Shown here piece by piece: positions 16,729-25,268 of a stretch of DNA of 42,078 nucleotides (its first letter is position 1; each line of letters begins with the position of its first letter). The stretch is from Flavobacteriaceae bacterium UBA980. Its GTDB lineage: Bacteria; Bacteroidota; Bacteroidia; Flavobacteriales; Flavobacteriaceae. The position numbers and the translations under genes were made by a program. The stretch lies in NCBI GenBank assembly GCA_002292265.1, contig DBBQ01000041.1:1-42078 (forward strand), in the 5' to 3' direction. The notes under the pieces were generated by a model. That model was given only the letters and a program-made list of their open reading frames with translations, was not told where the DNA came from and searched no databases.

Positions 16729-18214
16729 GGACTTTTGAATTGCTTATTTTTGAAATACGTTCATTCCATTTGGAAACTATTTTTTGAGTTTCTTCGTTTT
16801 CTAGGGGAGAAAATTGTTTATCAATTTTCCAGATATCGGAAAGACTCTCTACCGAAGGCCAATACCCACTTGCCAGTCCTGCAAAAAAGGCAGCTCCCAG
16901 CGCTGTGGTTTCTGTGGTTTCAGGACGAATAACCTCAACGCCCAGTAGGTTGGATTGAATTTGCATCAATAAGTTGTTGGTACTTCCCCCTCCATCTACT
17001 TTTAAACTTTTGAACGTAATGTCCGCATCTTTTTGCATGGCAGTGATAATTTCTTTGGTGCGCATAGCTATCGCTTCCAGAGTGGCTCGGGCAATGTGAC
17101 CTTTTTGCGTACCCCGAGTGATTCCGACGATGGAGCCCGTCGCATGGGGGTCCCAATGCGGTGCACCTAAACCGGCTAATGCTGGAATAAAAGTAACTCC
17201 ACCATTATTTTCTACAGTCTCTGCCAAGGCTTCAATCTCTGGAGCTGAAGAAATAATTCCCAGTTGATCTCGTAGCCACTGGACAGCAGCTCCCGCTACA
17301 AAAACACTCCCCTCCAGGGCGTAATGTACTTCTCCATTAAGTTGATAACCGATGGTGGTCAACATTTTATTTTTGGATTGAACGGGAGTTGTTCCTGTAT
17401 TCATAATACAAAAACAGCCGGTTCCATAGGTGTTTTTTACGTCGCCTGTATCAATACACATTTGACCAAACAGCGCGGCCTGTTGATCTCCTGCAATCCC
17501 ACTAATAGGAACACTGCTGTCGAAAAGCCCTTCGGCTGTGCTACCCACTTTTTCTGAACAGGACACTACTTTTGGAAGCAAGGCTTTTGGGATATCCAGC
17601 GCATCTAATAATTCCTGATCCCAATCCAAGCTGTGTATATTGAAAAGTAAAGTACGGCTTGCATTGGTGACATCGGTGACGTGTACAGCCCCTTGTGTCA
17701 GGTTCCAAATCAACCAACTGTCTACTGTTCCAAAGGCAAGTTCGCCTTTTTCGGCCTGTGTTCTAAGTTCAGGATCTTGATCTAAAATCCACTTGATTTT
17801 AGTTCCAGAAAAATATGCATCTAGGAGCAAGCCTGTTTTTTCGTAAAACAAAGGTGCTTTTCCAGCTTTTTCTAAGGTTTCACAAATTGAAGCGGTCCTG
17901 CGATCTTGCCATACGATGGCATTATGGACAGGAATACCCGTCTTTCGATTCCAAAGGATAGTGGTCTCTCGTTGATTGGTGATTCCCATGGCATGGATTT
18001 GCGTAGCAGTAATCGATTGGTTTTGAAGTACTTCTCGAATGGCCAAAAGTTGAGTTTCCCAAATTTCAGTAGCATCGTGTTCTACCCAACTTTCCTTAGG
18101 AAAATGTTGTGTGAATTCGTGTTGGGAAACCCCAACTGTGTTTCCTTTTCTGTCAAAAAGGATAGCTCTGGAGCTGGTGGTTCCCGCATCTATGGCGAGG
18201 ATATAATCATTCAT
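16721..18214 (-). CDS. glpK: glycerol kinase
   Basis: A 497-residue FGGY kinase converting glycerol to glycerol-3-phosphate. YILAIDAGTTSSRAILFD is the phosphate-1 motif, GITNQRETTILWNRKTG, NAIVWQDRRT, DVTNASRTLLFNI and SGIAGDQQAALFGQ are GlpK signatures, and KVDGGGSTNNLLMQIQSNLL is the adenosine-binding region. Full length. Only 32 bases separate it from the upstream oxidoreductase subunit gene, so the glp genes may be read from a longer transcript starting at the asparaginase gene, with or without an internal promoter. Confidence 0.96.
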   Translation of the reverse strand: MNDYILAIDAGTTSSRAILFDRKGNTVGVSQHEFTQHFPKESWVEHDATEIWETQLLAIREVLQNQSITATQIHAMGITNQRETTILWNRKTGIPVHNAIVWQDRRTASICETLEKAGKAPLFYEKTGLLLDAYFSGTKIKWILDQDPELRTQAEKGELAFGTVDSWLIWNLTQGAVHVTDVTNASRTLLFNIHSLDWDQELLDALDIPKALLPKVVSCSEKVGSTAEGLFDSSVPISGIAGDQQAALFGQMCIDTGDVKNTYGTGCFCIMNTGTTPVQSKNKMLTTIGYQLNGEVHYALEGSVFVAGAAVQWLRDQLGIISSAPEIEALAETVENNGGVTFIPALAGLGAPHWDPHATGSIVGITRGTQKGHIARATLEAIAMRTKEIITAMQKDADITFKSLKVDGGGSTNNLLMQIQSNLLGVEVIRPETTETTALGAAFFAGLASGYWPSVESLSDIWKIDKQFSPLENEETQKIVSKWNERISKISNSKVHE

Positions 18215-18246
18215 GTAACTATATTTTTATTCATTCGCAAAATGTA

Positions 18247-18936
18247 TCATGTAATTAGATTTCCCTCTTCATCCCATTCTGCCAAATCGTTGCGTTTTGA
18301 CTGATCGATAAACTTGGCTTCCCAGTCTTTGTCATAGGACATTCCATGTGCCTCTAACACATCACCTGGAACTCCATCCCAAATATTCGGTTGATTTCCT
18401 TTATAACCTAAATCATTGATGCCTACTTCAGAAGAGAAATACCCTGTAATGACGAGGTTTCTCATCGTTGCGAAAAAGGCTTCTTCTTTGGTCTTTTCTC
18501 CGTTAGCAAAGGCTACTTGATCGAGTATGGATTTTCGTTCTGTTTCAGAACAGTTGACAAAGGCATTGCCGAATTTTTCAGTTGCCGTAGCATCCATCCA
18601 TTGCAGTCCTTCTCTAAGGACTTCCTGATAGGAGGGGGCGTCTTTTACTATAAATTCAATAAACTCGGGGACCTCTGCTTGTTCAATCGTTCCTTCTGCT
18701 GTAGGTGGAACTATTAAATTTGCCATAACCCGAATGGTGTTCATTTCCTCTTTGGAAAAAAAGACTTGATTTAACAGCTCGAGATCGCGTTGTAATTCTT
18801 CAGGAGTTCGACCGTATTTGTATTTCCAAATATTTTTATAAATCGCTTCCTTTTCTTTCGGTAAACAACCTTCTAGAACTAAACCACTAGCCAAAGAGCC
18901 AATTACGATTGTCTTTATACTATCTCTTCTATTCAT
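18247..18936 (-). CDS. gluconate 2-dehydrogenase subunit 3-like lipoprotein
   Basis: A 229-residue exported protein. I start at MNRRDSIKTIVIGSLASGL (ATG at 18936), which has a twin-arginine-like RR and a lipobox LEGC; the longer frame to 19011 lies inside the GMC gene. The mature part matches the small subunit 3 family of membrane gluconate/fructose dehydrogenases (LNQVFFSKEEMNTIRVMANLIVPPT is its typical start). This subunit escorts the FAD subunit through Tat and stabilises it in the periplasm. It begins 2 bases after the GMC oxidoreductase stop, so the two form a complex-encoding pair. The oxidised sugar is unknown. Confidence 0.85.
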   Translation of the reverse strand: MNRRDSIKTIVIGSLASGLVLEGCLPKEKEAIYKNIWKYKYGRTPEELQRDLELLNQVFFSKEEMNTIRVMANLIVPPTAEGTIEQAEVPEFIEFIVKDAPSYQEVLREGLQWMDATATEKFGNAFVNCSETERKSILDQVAFANGEKTKEEAFFATMRNLVITGYFSSEVGINDLGYKGNQPNIWDGVPGDVLEAHGMSYDKDWEAKFIDQSKRNDLAEWDEEGNLIT

Positions 18937-18938
18937 AA

Positions 18939-20654
18939 CTAGATATTTTGCTTTTTTAATTCCTGAACGATATATTCTGAAGTTCTCCAAGAGAGTGCCA
19001 AGATGGTCCATGTAGGATTCTTATCCGCTTGTGATACAAAGGGACCTCCATCTACCACGAAAACATTTTTGGCGTCGTGGAGTTGTTCAAATTCGTTTAC
19101 TACAGAAGTTTTGGGATCGCTACCCATTCGTGTCGTTCCTACTTCATGAATAATTTCCCCAGGATTTTTCAGGCCGTAATTGGGCCCTTCATTATCCCAA
19201 AGCATATGTCCGCCTATGTTGTGAACAATTTTCTCAAAGGTTTCATTCATGTGTTTGGCTTGTTTTCGTTCATAGTCAGACCATTTGTAGTTAAATCGAA
19301 GTACTGGAATCCCGTATTTGTCTTTGGTGTCTGGGTCTATTTCACAATAGTTGTTGACGTTGGGAACAGATTCGCCACGCCCAGCAAAATATATAGTAGA
19401 TCCATAGTATTTTTTTACTTCTTCGCGAACGCGATCTCCATAACCTCCCACTTCCAGACCAAAGAATTTATTCAGACTGTTGTAATCAAAACCAAAACCA
19501 TACATTGGTGCTCCTAAACCACCGGCAATTTCAATGTGATAGCCTCTTGGGAAGTCCAATTTTTTGTTGTCTAACCACCAGGGGGAATACAGGTGCATAT
19601 TTCCCAAACCATCTTCGTTATAGGTCTTGCGATTCATCAAGTCGGGAATGAATGCCATCCGATCTGCTCCTGTAGAATCATGCAGATATTTACCTACCAT
19701 ATTGGAACTGTTGCCCAGTCCATTTTCGTGATAGGTGCTTTTTGAATTGAGTAAAATTCGAGCACTTTCACAGGCGGAAGCGGCCAACACCACTACTTTG
19801 GCATTGATGCGGTACTCTTTGTTGTCTTCTTTGTTAATGTAAATGATTCCATTGGGTTTTCCGTTTTTGTCCACAGCCACCTCTCTCACCATACTGTTTA
19901 CATAAAGATCCAGTCTTCCCTGAGCATTTCTTTGGGCGGGAAAAACCAAACAAGAACTAGCTGAAAAATCGGCATAAACCCCACATGAGCGTCCACAATT
20001 TCCGCAATAGTAACACACCCCACGCTCGTTATTGATACGTTTGGTCACTATGGAAAGTCTAGAAGGCATCACTTTTACCCCTGCTTTTTCCGCTCCTTTT
20101 TTGTAATACAGTTCGTGCAGTCTTGGTTTCGCTGGAGGGAGAAAAAAGCCATCGGGTTCGTTGTAGATATTCTCCTTAGAACCGGACACACCGATGTACT
20201 TATCTACTTTATCGTAATAAGGTTTGAGGTCGTCATAACCAATTGGCCAATCGTCTCCCAATCCATCGATACTTTTTCGTTTGAAATCATTTGGACCAAA
20301 CCGCAGGGAGATTCTTCCCCAGTGATTGGTTCGTCCCCCTAACATACGACTTCTCCACCAGCTGAACTTTGTGTCTTCTTTCATTTTGTAGGGTTCACCG
20401 TCCAGGGACCAATCGCCATAGGAAGCGTGATAATCACCAAAGGCTCGGGTGGATCCGCGTCCTCTCCTAGGAGACTCATAGGGCCATTTTAAATGAAGTT
20501 GCTGATCTGGATTGGCAGGATCGAAAAAAGGACCCGCCTCCATCAAAGCTACCGTTAGCCCATTGTCTGTTAAAATTTTTGTTGCCATTCCTCCACCGGC
20601 TCCAGATCCTACGATGACCACATCGTAGGTTTTGTCATTTTTTATGATCTCCAT
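18939..20654 (-). CDS. GMC family oxidoreductase (gluconate/glucose dehydrogenase-like FAD subunit)
   Basis: A 571-residue flavoprotein. The FAD-binding motif VVIVGSGAGGGMATKIL starts at residue 13; MLGGRTNHWGRISLRF and ACESARILLNS are GMC landmarks; CYYCGNCGRSCGVYADFSAS adds a cysteine cluster found in the gluconate-dehydrogenase-like branch; the C-terminal domain ends VVDGGPFVSQADKNPTWTILAL. It presumably oxidises a sugar or sugar acid and passes electrons onward. There is no own signal peptide, consistent with piggy-back export by subunit 3 immediately downstream. A cytochrome subunit is not in the window. Confidence 0.88.
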   Translation of the reverse strand: MEIIKNDKTYDVVIVGSGAGGGMATKILTDNGLTVALMEAGPFFDPANPDQQLHLKWPYESPRRGRGSTRAFGDYHASYGDWSLDGEPYKMKEDTKFSWWRSRMLGGRTNHWGRISLRFGPNDFKRKSIDGLGDDWPIGYDDLKPYYDKVDKYIGVSGSKENIYNEPDGFFLPPAKPRLHELYYKKGAEKAGVKVMPSRLSIVTKRINNERGVCYYCGNCGRSCGVYADFSASSCLVFPAQRNAQGRLDLYVNSMVREVAVDKNGKPNGIIYINKEDNKEYRINAKVVVLAASACESARILLNSKSTYHENGLGNSSNMVGKYLHDSTGADRMAFIPDLMNRKTYNEDGLGNMHLYSPWWLDNKKLDFPRGYHIEIAGGLGAPMYGFGFDYNSLNKFFGLEVGGYGDRVREEVKKYYGSTIYFAGRGESVPNVNNYCEIDPDTKDKYGIPVLRFNYKWSDYERKQAKHMNETFEKIVHNIGGHMLWDNEGPNYGLKNPGEIIHEVGTTRMGSDPKTSVVNEFEQLHDAKNVFVVDGGPFVSQADKNPTWTILALSWRTSEYIVQELKKQNI

Positions 20655-20665
20655 TTGGATTTGAT

Positions 20666-21643
20666 TTAAAAAACTGAATTAGATTCAATGTTTTGATTGT
20701 TTTGATTTTTATACAAGGAATAGGAGAATCCTGAGTGTACGCTGTAGGCTCCAATTTCTCCTTTTTTATTCGTTGCGACGTACGCCACTTGAAAATCAGG
20801 TTTTCCTTTTTGTTTTTTTATAATTCGCTGGACCGCTTCTTCACAAGCTTGTTGTGGAGTCCGCCCCTGGCGCATCAGTTCCACGATTAGGAAACTTCCC
20901 ACCGTTTTAATGACCTCTTCGCCCAGCCCTGTAGCTACGGCACCTCCCACTTCGTTGTCGAGATACAAACCCGAACCAATGATTGGGGAGTCTCCTACGC
21001 GGCCTTGCATCTTATACGCCAGTCCACTGGTAGTACAAACCCCAGACAAGTTGCCTTTCGCGTCACAACAAAGCATCCCGATAGTATCGTGATTTTCCAC
21101 GTTGATTTCAGGTTGGTAATTTCCTTTTTCTTTCCATTTTTCCCAGGCTTTTTTGCTGGAATCGGTTAGGAGATCTTCAGGCGTGTAGCCCTGCTCCAAA
21201 GCAAACTTACGGGCACCTGTTCCTGCTAATATGACATGTGGGGTTTGTTCCATTACGTCTTTGGCCAACGCCGCCACATGGGTGATGTTTTCGACAGCAA
21301 GGACTGCTCCACAGTCACCGAGGTGATTCATGACACAGGCATCTAGGGTGACGTTTCCATCCCGATCCGGAGCCCCGCCTTTTCCCACGGTAGTGTTTTG
21401 GATATTGGCCTCTTCAAAAGCAACTCCTGCAACAGCCGCATCTAAGGCGTTTGCTCCTTCTTCCAATGCCTTTCCTGCAATTGTATTGGCCTGAGCAACA
21501 TTCCAAGTGCTGATTACATAGGGTGTGCTTTTTCCTATTACAGCTTGAGTTTCTGTTTTTGGTGCACATCCCAGAACATGGGGTGCAATCAAAAGACTTG
21601 TGACTCCTAAAGAACTTTGATCTAAAAAGGTTCTTCTCTTCAT
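20666..21643 (-). CDS. N4-(beta-N-acetylglucosaminyl)-L-asparaginase (glycosylasparaginase family)
   Basis: A 325-residue Ntn-hydrolase precursor. The N-terminus MKRRTFLDQSSLGVTSLL has a twin-arginine look and a Cys at 26 (LGC), so it is probably an exported lipoprotein. The autoproteolysis/nucleophile site is NHDTIGMLCCD with Thr187; the second half contains RVGDSPIIGSGLYLDNEVGG, the substrate loop of glycosylasparaginases. It would cleave the GlcNAc–Asn bond of glycoasparagines released from N-glycoproteins; a broader asparaginase role is possible. It precedes the GMC gene by 11 bases and starts the minus-strand run toward glpF. Confidence 0.88.
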   Translation of the reverse strand: MKRRTFLDQSSLGVTSLLIAPHVLGCAPKTETQAVIGKSTPYVISTWNVAQANTIAGKALEEGANALDAAVAGVAFEEANIQNTTVGKGGAPDRDGNVTLDACVMNHLGDCGAVLAVENITHVAALAKDVMEQTPHVILAGTGARKFALEQGYTPEDLLTDSSKKAWEKWKEKGNYQPEINVENHDTIGMLCCDAKGNLSGVCTTSGLAYKMQGRVGDSPIIGSGLYLDNEVGGAVATGLGEEVIKTVGSFLIVELMRQGRTPQQACEEAVQRIIKKQKGKPDFQVAYVATNKKGEIGAYSVHSGFSYSLYKNQNNQNIESNSVF

Positions 21644-21804
21644 TTGTTGCTTGTTGTCATAGTTGTTAAAAAATGAAGTTGACCACTTGAATAATCGTTC
21701 CGTTGCATGTTCGAAGTAAGACCTAGCTGTTTCATAAAGCTCTAAAATAGCAACTATTTTATTGTAATAAAAGGATGAAAGGAAATTGTTGCTTTTTTTA
21801 TGGT

Positions 21805-21812
21805 TACTTTTG
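21805..21812 (+). promoter_or_regulatory. candidate -7 element of cutC
   Basis: TACTTTTG fits TAnnTTTG, 26 bases before the cutC ATG. TTG at 21786-21788 is the nearest -33 candidate but with a short (16-base) spacer. Confidence 0.35.
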
Positions 21813-21838
21813 AATTTGTTTAATTTTTAAACTCCATT

Positions 21839-22564
21839 ATGCTGGTTGAGGTTTGTGTTTCTTCGATTTTATCCATTCAGAATGCAGCTGCTGGAGGGGC
21901 AGATCGCATTGAGTTGTGTGCCGCACTAGAAGTGGGTGGATTGACCCCTTCCTGGGGTTTTATTAAAGAAGCTGTAGCTCTCGAAGTACTCCCTATTCAT
22001 TGTCTAATTCGTCCGCGACAAGGGCATTTTACCTATTCCAAATCTGAATGTAATATCATTGAACAAGATATCGTAAGGGCAAAAAAAATAGGTTGCGCAG
22101 GTGTTGTTGTAGGAGCTTTGACTTCGGATTTTACCTTGGATCTGGAAGTATTGAGAACATGGAAGAGGCTAGCCGGTGAGATGAAAATCACTTTTCATCG
22201 TGCGTTTGATGTTATCCCAAATCCCGAAGTGGCTTTAAGGCAACTCATCGATTTAGGATTTGACTGTGTACTGACCTCTGGGCAACAAGAAAAAGCCCTA
22301 GACGGAATAGAAAACTTAAAGCGTTGGAATGCCGAATTTGGATCCCAAATCAATATTATGCCTGGGAGCGGGGTAGGGGTATCCAATGTAGAACGATTCA
22401 AAGAAGCGGGCTTTACGTCTCTTCATCTGTCTGGGGGAAAAGATGGAACTCCTTTATCAATTCCTAAAGGAGTAAACCAAGAGCTCTCTTTTTTACACCA
22501 GTCGATACGGGAAAGTGATACAGAGACGTTGCGTTTGGTAGTACAAGGATTTAAATCTAGTTAA
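21839..22564 (+). CDS. cutC: CutC family protein (copper homeostasis)
   Basis: A 241-residue TIM-barrel protein. MLVEVCVSSILSIQNAAAGGADRIELC and VGGLTPSWG are the invariant N-terminal signature of CutC, and HCLIRPRQGHFTYS, FHRAFDV and MPGSGVGVSNVE follow in order. CutC was linked to copper tolerance in E. coli, but its molecular activity is uncertain. No other copper gene is close. The 3' end overlaps the convergent TauE/SafE gene by 8 bases, so no terminator fits between them. Confidence 0.93.
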   Translation: MLVEVCVSSILSIQNAAAGGADRIELCAALEVGGLTPSWGFIKEAVALEVLPIHCLIRPRQGHFTYSKSECNIIEQDIVRAKKIGCAGVVVGALTSDFTLDLEVLRTWKRLAGEMKITFHRAFDVIPNPEVALRQLIDLGFDCVLTSGQQEKALDGIENLKRWNAEFGSQINIMPGSGVGVSNVERFKEAGFTSLHLSGGKDGTPLSIPKGVNQELSFLHQSIRESDTETLRLVVQGFKSS

Positions 22565-23363
22565 ACAAAATCACGACGCCTCCAAGTGCTGTAAAAAGAA
22601 GAATGAGTTTCCGATAGCTGTCATCATTGATTTTTTTGACTAAAAAGACCCCCACAAAAAGACCTGCAACAACAAAGGGAACCAACTCCAAACTTTTAGG
22701 GAGAGAAGATGTATTTATCGTTTCCCAAGACCAAATATGAAAGGGTACTTTAAAGGAATTGATGATAAAAAACAGCCAAGCCGCCGTTCCGATAAAGGCA
22801 TTTTTAGGCAGACGCATGGCTAGAAAATAAATATTTGAAAAAGCGCCCGCCAAATTTCCTACCATGGTGGTAAACCCAGCGAGAAGGCCCATTGTAGTTC
22901 CAAAGCTCCAATGAGTGGGAACGGTTTTGTCTTTTTTATTTTCCCAATAATACATCTGTCCCACACTGAACAAAATGATTCCTCCCATCCCGTATTTAAA
23001 CAAATCATCAGAAATATAGGATCCTCCCACAACGCCAGCGAGAACGCCCAAAACCATCCAAGGCATAAGTTTGACAATATACTTCCATTGTACATGAGGT
23101 TTGTAATAGGTTATTGCAAATACATCTCCCACCAGCAGAAGGGGCATCAATACTCCAGTAGAGGTTTTTGCACCATAAACTAATGCAAAACCTGTAACGA
23201 TCAAAGCCGCAATCCCTTTGATTCCTGATTTGGAAACGCCCAAAAGAAAAGCACAAAAAGCTACGATGGAGAATTTATAAAGTTCTAATTCAAACAAAAA
23301 GTAGTGATTTCTTAAAATCGAAGATACCACATATTTCGTCTTTTTATAAAAAACTTCGTTCAA
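22557..23363 (-). CDS. TauE/SafE family sulfite exporter/permease
   Basis: A roughly 268-residue membrane protein with 7-8 hydrophobic helices. SIVAFCAFLLGVSKSGIKGIAALIV is the first TauE/SafE repeat (the G-x-SG-x-G pattern) and TMVGNLAGAFSNIYFLA is the second. These permeases move sulfite, sulfonates or other organic anions; the substrate is not predictable. The open frame starts with TTG at 23363 and gives an unusually polar 28-residue extension; a TTG at 23297 just before the first helix is an alternative true start. Tail-to-tail with cutC. Confidence 0.8.
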   Translation of the reverse strand: MNEVFYKKTKYVVSSILRNHYFLFELELYKFSIVAFCAFLLGVSKSGIKGIAALIVTGFALVYGAKTSTGVLMPLLLVGDVFAITYYKPHVQWKYIVKLMPWMVLGVLAGVVGGSYISDDLFKYGMGGIILFSVGQMYYWENKKDKTVPTHWSFGTTMGLLAGFTTMVGNLAGAFSNIYFLAMRLPKNAFIGTAAWLFFIINSFKVPFHIWSWETINTSSLPKSLELVPFVVAGLFVGVFLVKKINDDSYRKLILLFTALGGVVILFN

Positions 23364-23399
23364 ACCACTTCACTTTCTCATCTTTGCAATAAATAAGAT

Positions 23400-24269
23400 T
23401 TGAAGTCCTCTTTTGGCAAAGCCATCCAGTTTATGTTGTTGAGTACACTTTCCTTTGCGTTTATGAATGCTTTGGTTAAATACCTCATCGACTATTCCAC
23501 TTTTCAGTTGGTCTTTTTTCGATCTCTAGGTTCTTTGGGAATCACTTTTGCAGTCCTAAAAACTCAAAAAATTCCAGTTTGGGGAAACCAAAAAAAACTT
23601 TTAGTGTTGCGGGGCCTGGTTGGGGTTACCTCTATGATTTTGTTTTTTTGGGGGATTCATTACATCAGTATAGGAGGTGCGGTAACCTTGCGCTATGTCT
23701 CTCCAATTTTTGCAGGAATATTGGCGGTATTTTTTTTATCAGAAGTCATCAAACCTATACAGTGGCTCTTTTTTCTGATGGCCTTCGCTGGAGTGTTTTT
23801 AATTAAAAGTTACGATCCTTCAGGATCTAGTTTTGGTGTTTTTCTTGTCTTATTAGCTGCTTTCTTTTCTGCTGTAGTCTATATTTTAATTTCCAAAATT
23901 GGAAAAGGGGATCATCCCGTGGTTGTGGTACATTATTTTATGTTGATCGCTACCCTTGTGGGAGGAGTTGGGAGTTTTTTTTCTTGGAAGACGCCCAATC
24001 ATGAAGACCTTTTACTCTTGTCAAGCCTTGGATTATTTGGTTTTTTCGGACAGTTGTTTATGACGAAAGCCTTTCAAAATGCGGAAGCTCATATGGTGGC
24101 GCCCTTTAAGTATGTAGAGGTTTTATTTACCTTAGTTTTTGGTGTTTTCGTACTTCGAGAAACCTACGATTTTTACCACCTTTTGGGGACCTTTTTTGTC
24201 ATTTTTGGTTTGGTGCTGAACGTATGGTACAAAACCAAGTATAAAAAAAGCCACCCGAAGGCGGCTTAA
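23400..24269 (+). CDS. EamA/DMT family transporter
   Basis: A 289-residue inner-membrane protein with ten hydrophobic segments, made of two EamA repeats; FMNALVKYLIDYSTFQLVFFRS opens the first and YVEVLFTLVFGVFVLRE lies near the end of the second. Family members export amino acids or other metabolites; the substrate is unknown. The start is TTG at 23400; the next in-frame ATG (23433) would remove part of the first helix, so I keep the TTG. The gene is convergent with the DUF2911 gene, and a hairpin at the end overlaps its stop. Confidence 0.83.
   Translation: MKSSFGKAIQFMLLSTLSFAFMNALVKYLIDYSTFQLVFFRSLGSLGITFAVLKTQKIPVWGNQKKLLVLRGLVGVTSMILFFWGIHYISIGGAVTLRYVSPIFAGILAVFFLSEVIKPIQWLFFLMAFAGVFLIKSYDPSGSSFGVFLVLLAAFFSAVVYILISKIGKGDHPVVVVHYFMLIATLVGGVGSFFSWKTPNHEDLLLLSSLGLFGFFGQLFMTKAFQNAEAHMVAPFKYVEVLFTLVFGVFVLRETYDFYHLLGTFFVIFGLVLNVWYKTKYKKSHPKAA
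24248..24267. terminator. hairpin at the EamA / DUF2911 convergence
   Basis: AAGCCACCCGAAGGCGGCTT forms a stem with a CGAA loop and one A·C mismatch, overlapping the last codons of the transporter gene. On the minus strand it is followed by TTTTTTTAT, so it should terminate the DUF2911 transcript; on the plus strand the T content is weaker. Confidence 0.6.
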
Positions 24270-24272
24270 GTC

Positions 24273-25109
24273 TTATTTTGACCATTCCTCTATGGCCTTG
24301 GTGTTGAGCCGGACATAGTCTTGATTTCCAGCTTTTTCTGCCAATTCCAAAGAAGATTGGGCTGCTTTTATCGCTGCTTCTTTTTCATTCAAATCAGCGA
24401 GAATGAGTGCTTGTTGACGAAACATCCAATATTTTCCGGGATCCATCTCAATGGCTTTACCAATCCACTTTTTAGCAGTTTGCAAGTCTCTTCCGCTTTC
24501 TCGATAATAAACTGCTGCTTGATAGAGGTCTCCCGCTTTGGGTGTTCCTTTTATTGTTTCTTTGATACTCGCCATGGTCTTCTCATCTGTAGGTACTTCC
24601 AAGGGTAGTGTTACTCTTGTGTTTTCCCAACTGAGGTGAATGTTGGCTCCAGTATTCGTTAACTCGTTTATACTAATTGTAAACGATTCTTCTGGTTCTG
24701 CCAGACTTTGGGTAGGTACTTCGATTACTGCTACAATTGATTCCGGTTTCCATTCCTTTGGTAGTCCTGAATTTTCAGTTTCGTTGTAAAAAAAGACTTC
24801 CCATAAGCTTTTCCCTGGGCGGGTGAACAAGGCATAGGTACCTGCAGCTAAAGCTTGGCCGCCTACCATAACTGGATCACTAAAACTGAGGGTGGTGTTT
24901 TTGTTTGCCCCTGTGCGCCAAAGGCTACCGTAAGGGACTAAGTCTCCCATTATGGTCCTTCCACGCATTGCGGGTCGAGAATACTCAATTTTGACTTCCG
25001 TCAAGCCAACCACTTGTTCCAGTGTTGTACTGGGACTGGGTTGGGGAGTTTGAATTTGCGCTACAGCAAGGCCGCCGCACAAAAGAATAATAAGTTTTAA
25101 ATGTTTCAT
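24273..25109 (-). CDS. DUF2911 domain-containing exported protein
   Basis: A 278-residue protein with a signal peptide ending AVAQ. The DUF2911 core (about 30-165) is recognisable from VKIEYSRPAMRGRTIMG and YGSLWRTGANKNTTLSFSD, and LAAGTYALFTRPG. The C-terminal 100 residues look like tetratricopeptide helices (YQAAVYYRESGRDLQTAKKW, ALILADLNEKEAAIKAAQSS). The function is unknown; such proteins are common in Bacteroidota envelopes. TATATTTG on the minus strand (25132-25139) is a good -7 element for it. Confidence 0.88.
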   Translation of the reverse strand: MKHLKLIILLCGGLAVAQIQTPQPSPSTTLEQVVGLTEVKIEYSRPAMRGRTIMGDLVPYGSLWRTGANKNTTLSFSDPVMVGGQALAAGTYALFTRPGKSLWEVFFYNETENSGLPKEWKPESIVAVIEVPTQSLAEPEESFTISINELTNTGANIHLSWENTRVTLPLEVPTDEKTMASIKETIKGTPKAGDLYQAAVYYRESGRDLQTAKKWIGKAIEMDPGKYWMFRQQALILADLNEKEAAIKAAQSSLELAEKAGNQDYVRLNTKAIEEWSK

Positions 25110-25131
25110 TATTTGGGTTTTAAGTTAGAAT

Positions 25132-25139
25132 CAAATATA
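25132..25139 (-). promoter_or_regulatory. -7 element of the DUF2911 gene
   Basis: TATATTTG on the minus strand matches TAnnTTTG, 22 bases before the ATG. A clear -33 TTG is not seen. Confidence 0.4.
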
Positions 25140-25209
25140 ATTTTTTCCATCGAAACACTACTGTAACTTAAGATTAATTCCTAATTATTAAAAACTAGTG
25201 AGATATTTT

Positions 25210-25252
25210 TGTTTAATAAATAGTAAGCATAGTTAAACATTTTGTAAGTTTG
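25210..25252 (+). promoter_or_regulatory. candidate promoter and operator of the photolyase operon
   Basis: TAAGTTTG at 25245-25252 matches the -7 consensus TAnnTTTG, 16 bases before the first ATG of the operon. Upstream lies a perfect inverted repeat, TGTTTAA at 25210-25216 and TTAAACA at 25233-25239, separated by 16 bases. It occupies the -33 region where a TTG would normally sit, and no good -33 box is present. A promoter lacking -33 with a dyad in that place suggests control by a DNA-binding regulator or an alternative sigma factor. This is inference from the sequence alone. Confidence 0.4.
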
Positions 25253-25268
25253 TTAAAAATGACAGACT

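Noticed and set aside
22908..23256. Overlapping frames on both strands within the TauE/SafE gene
   Set aside because: They are shadows of a membrane-protein gene with clear repeats; hydrophobic codons create long antisense frames.
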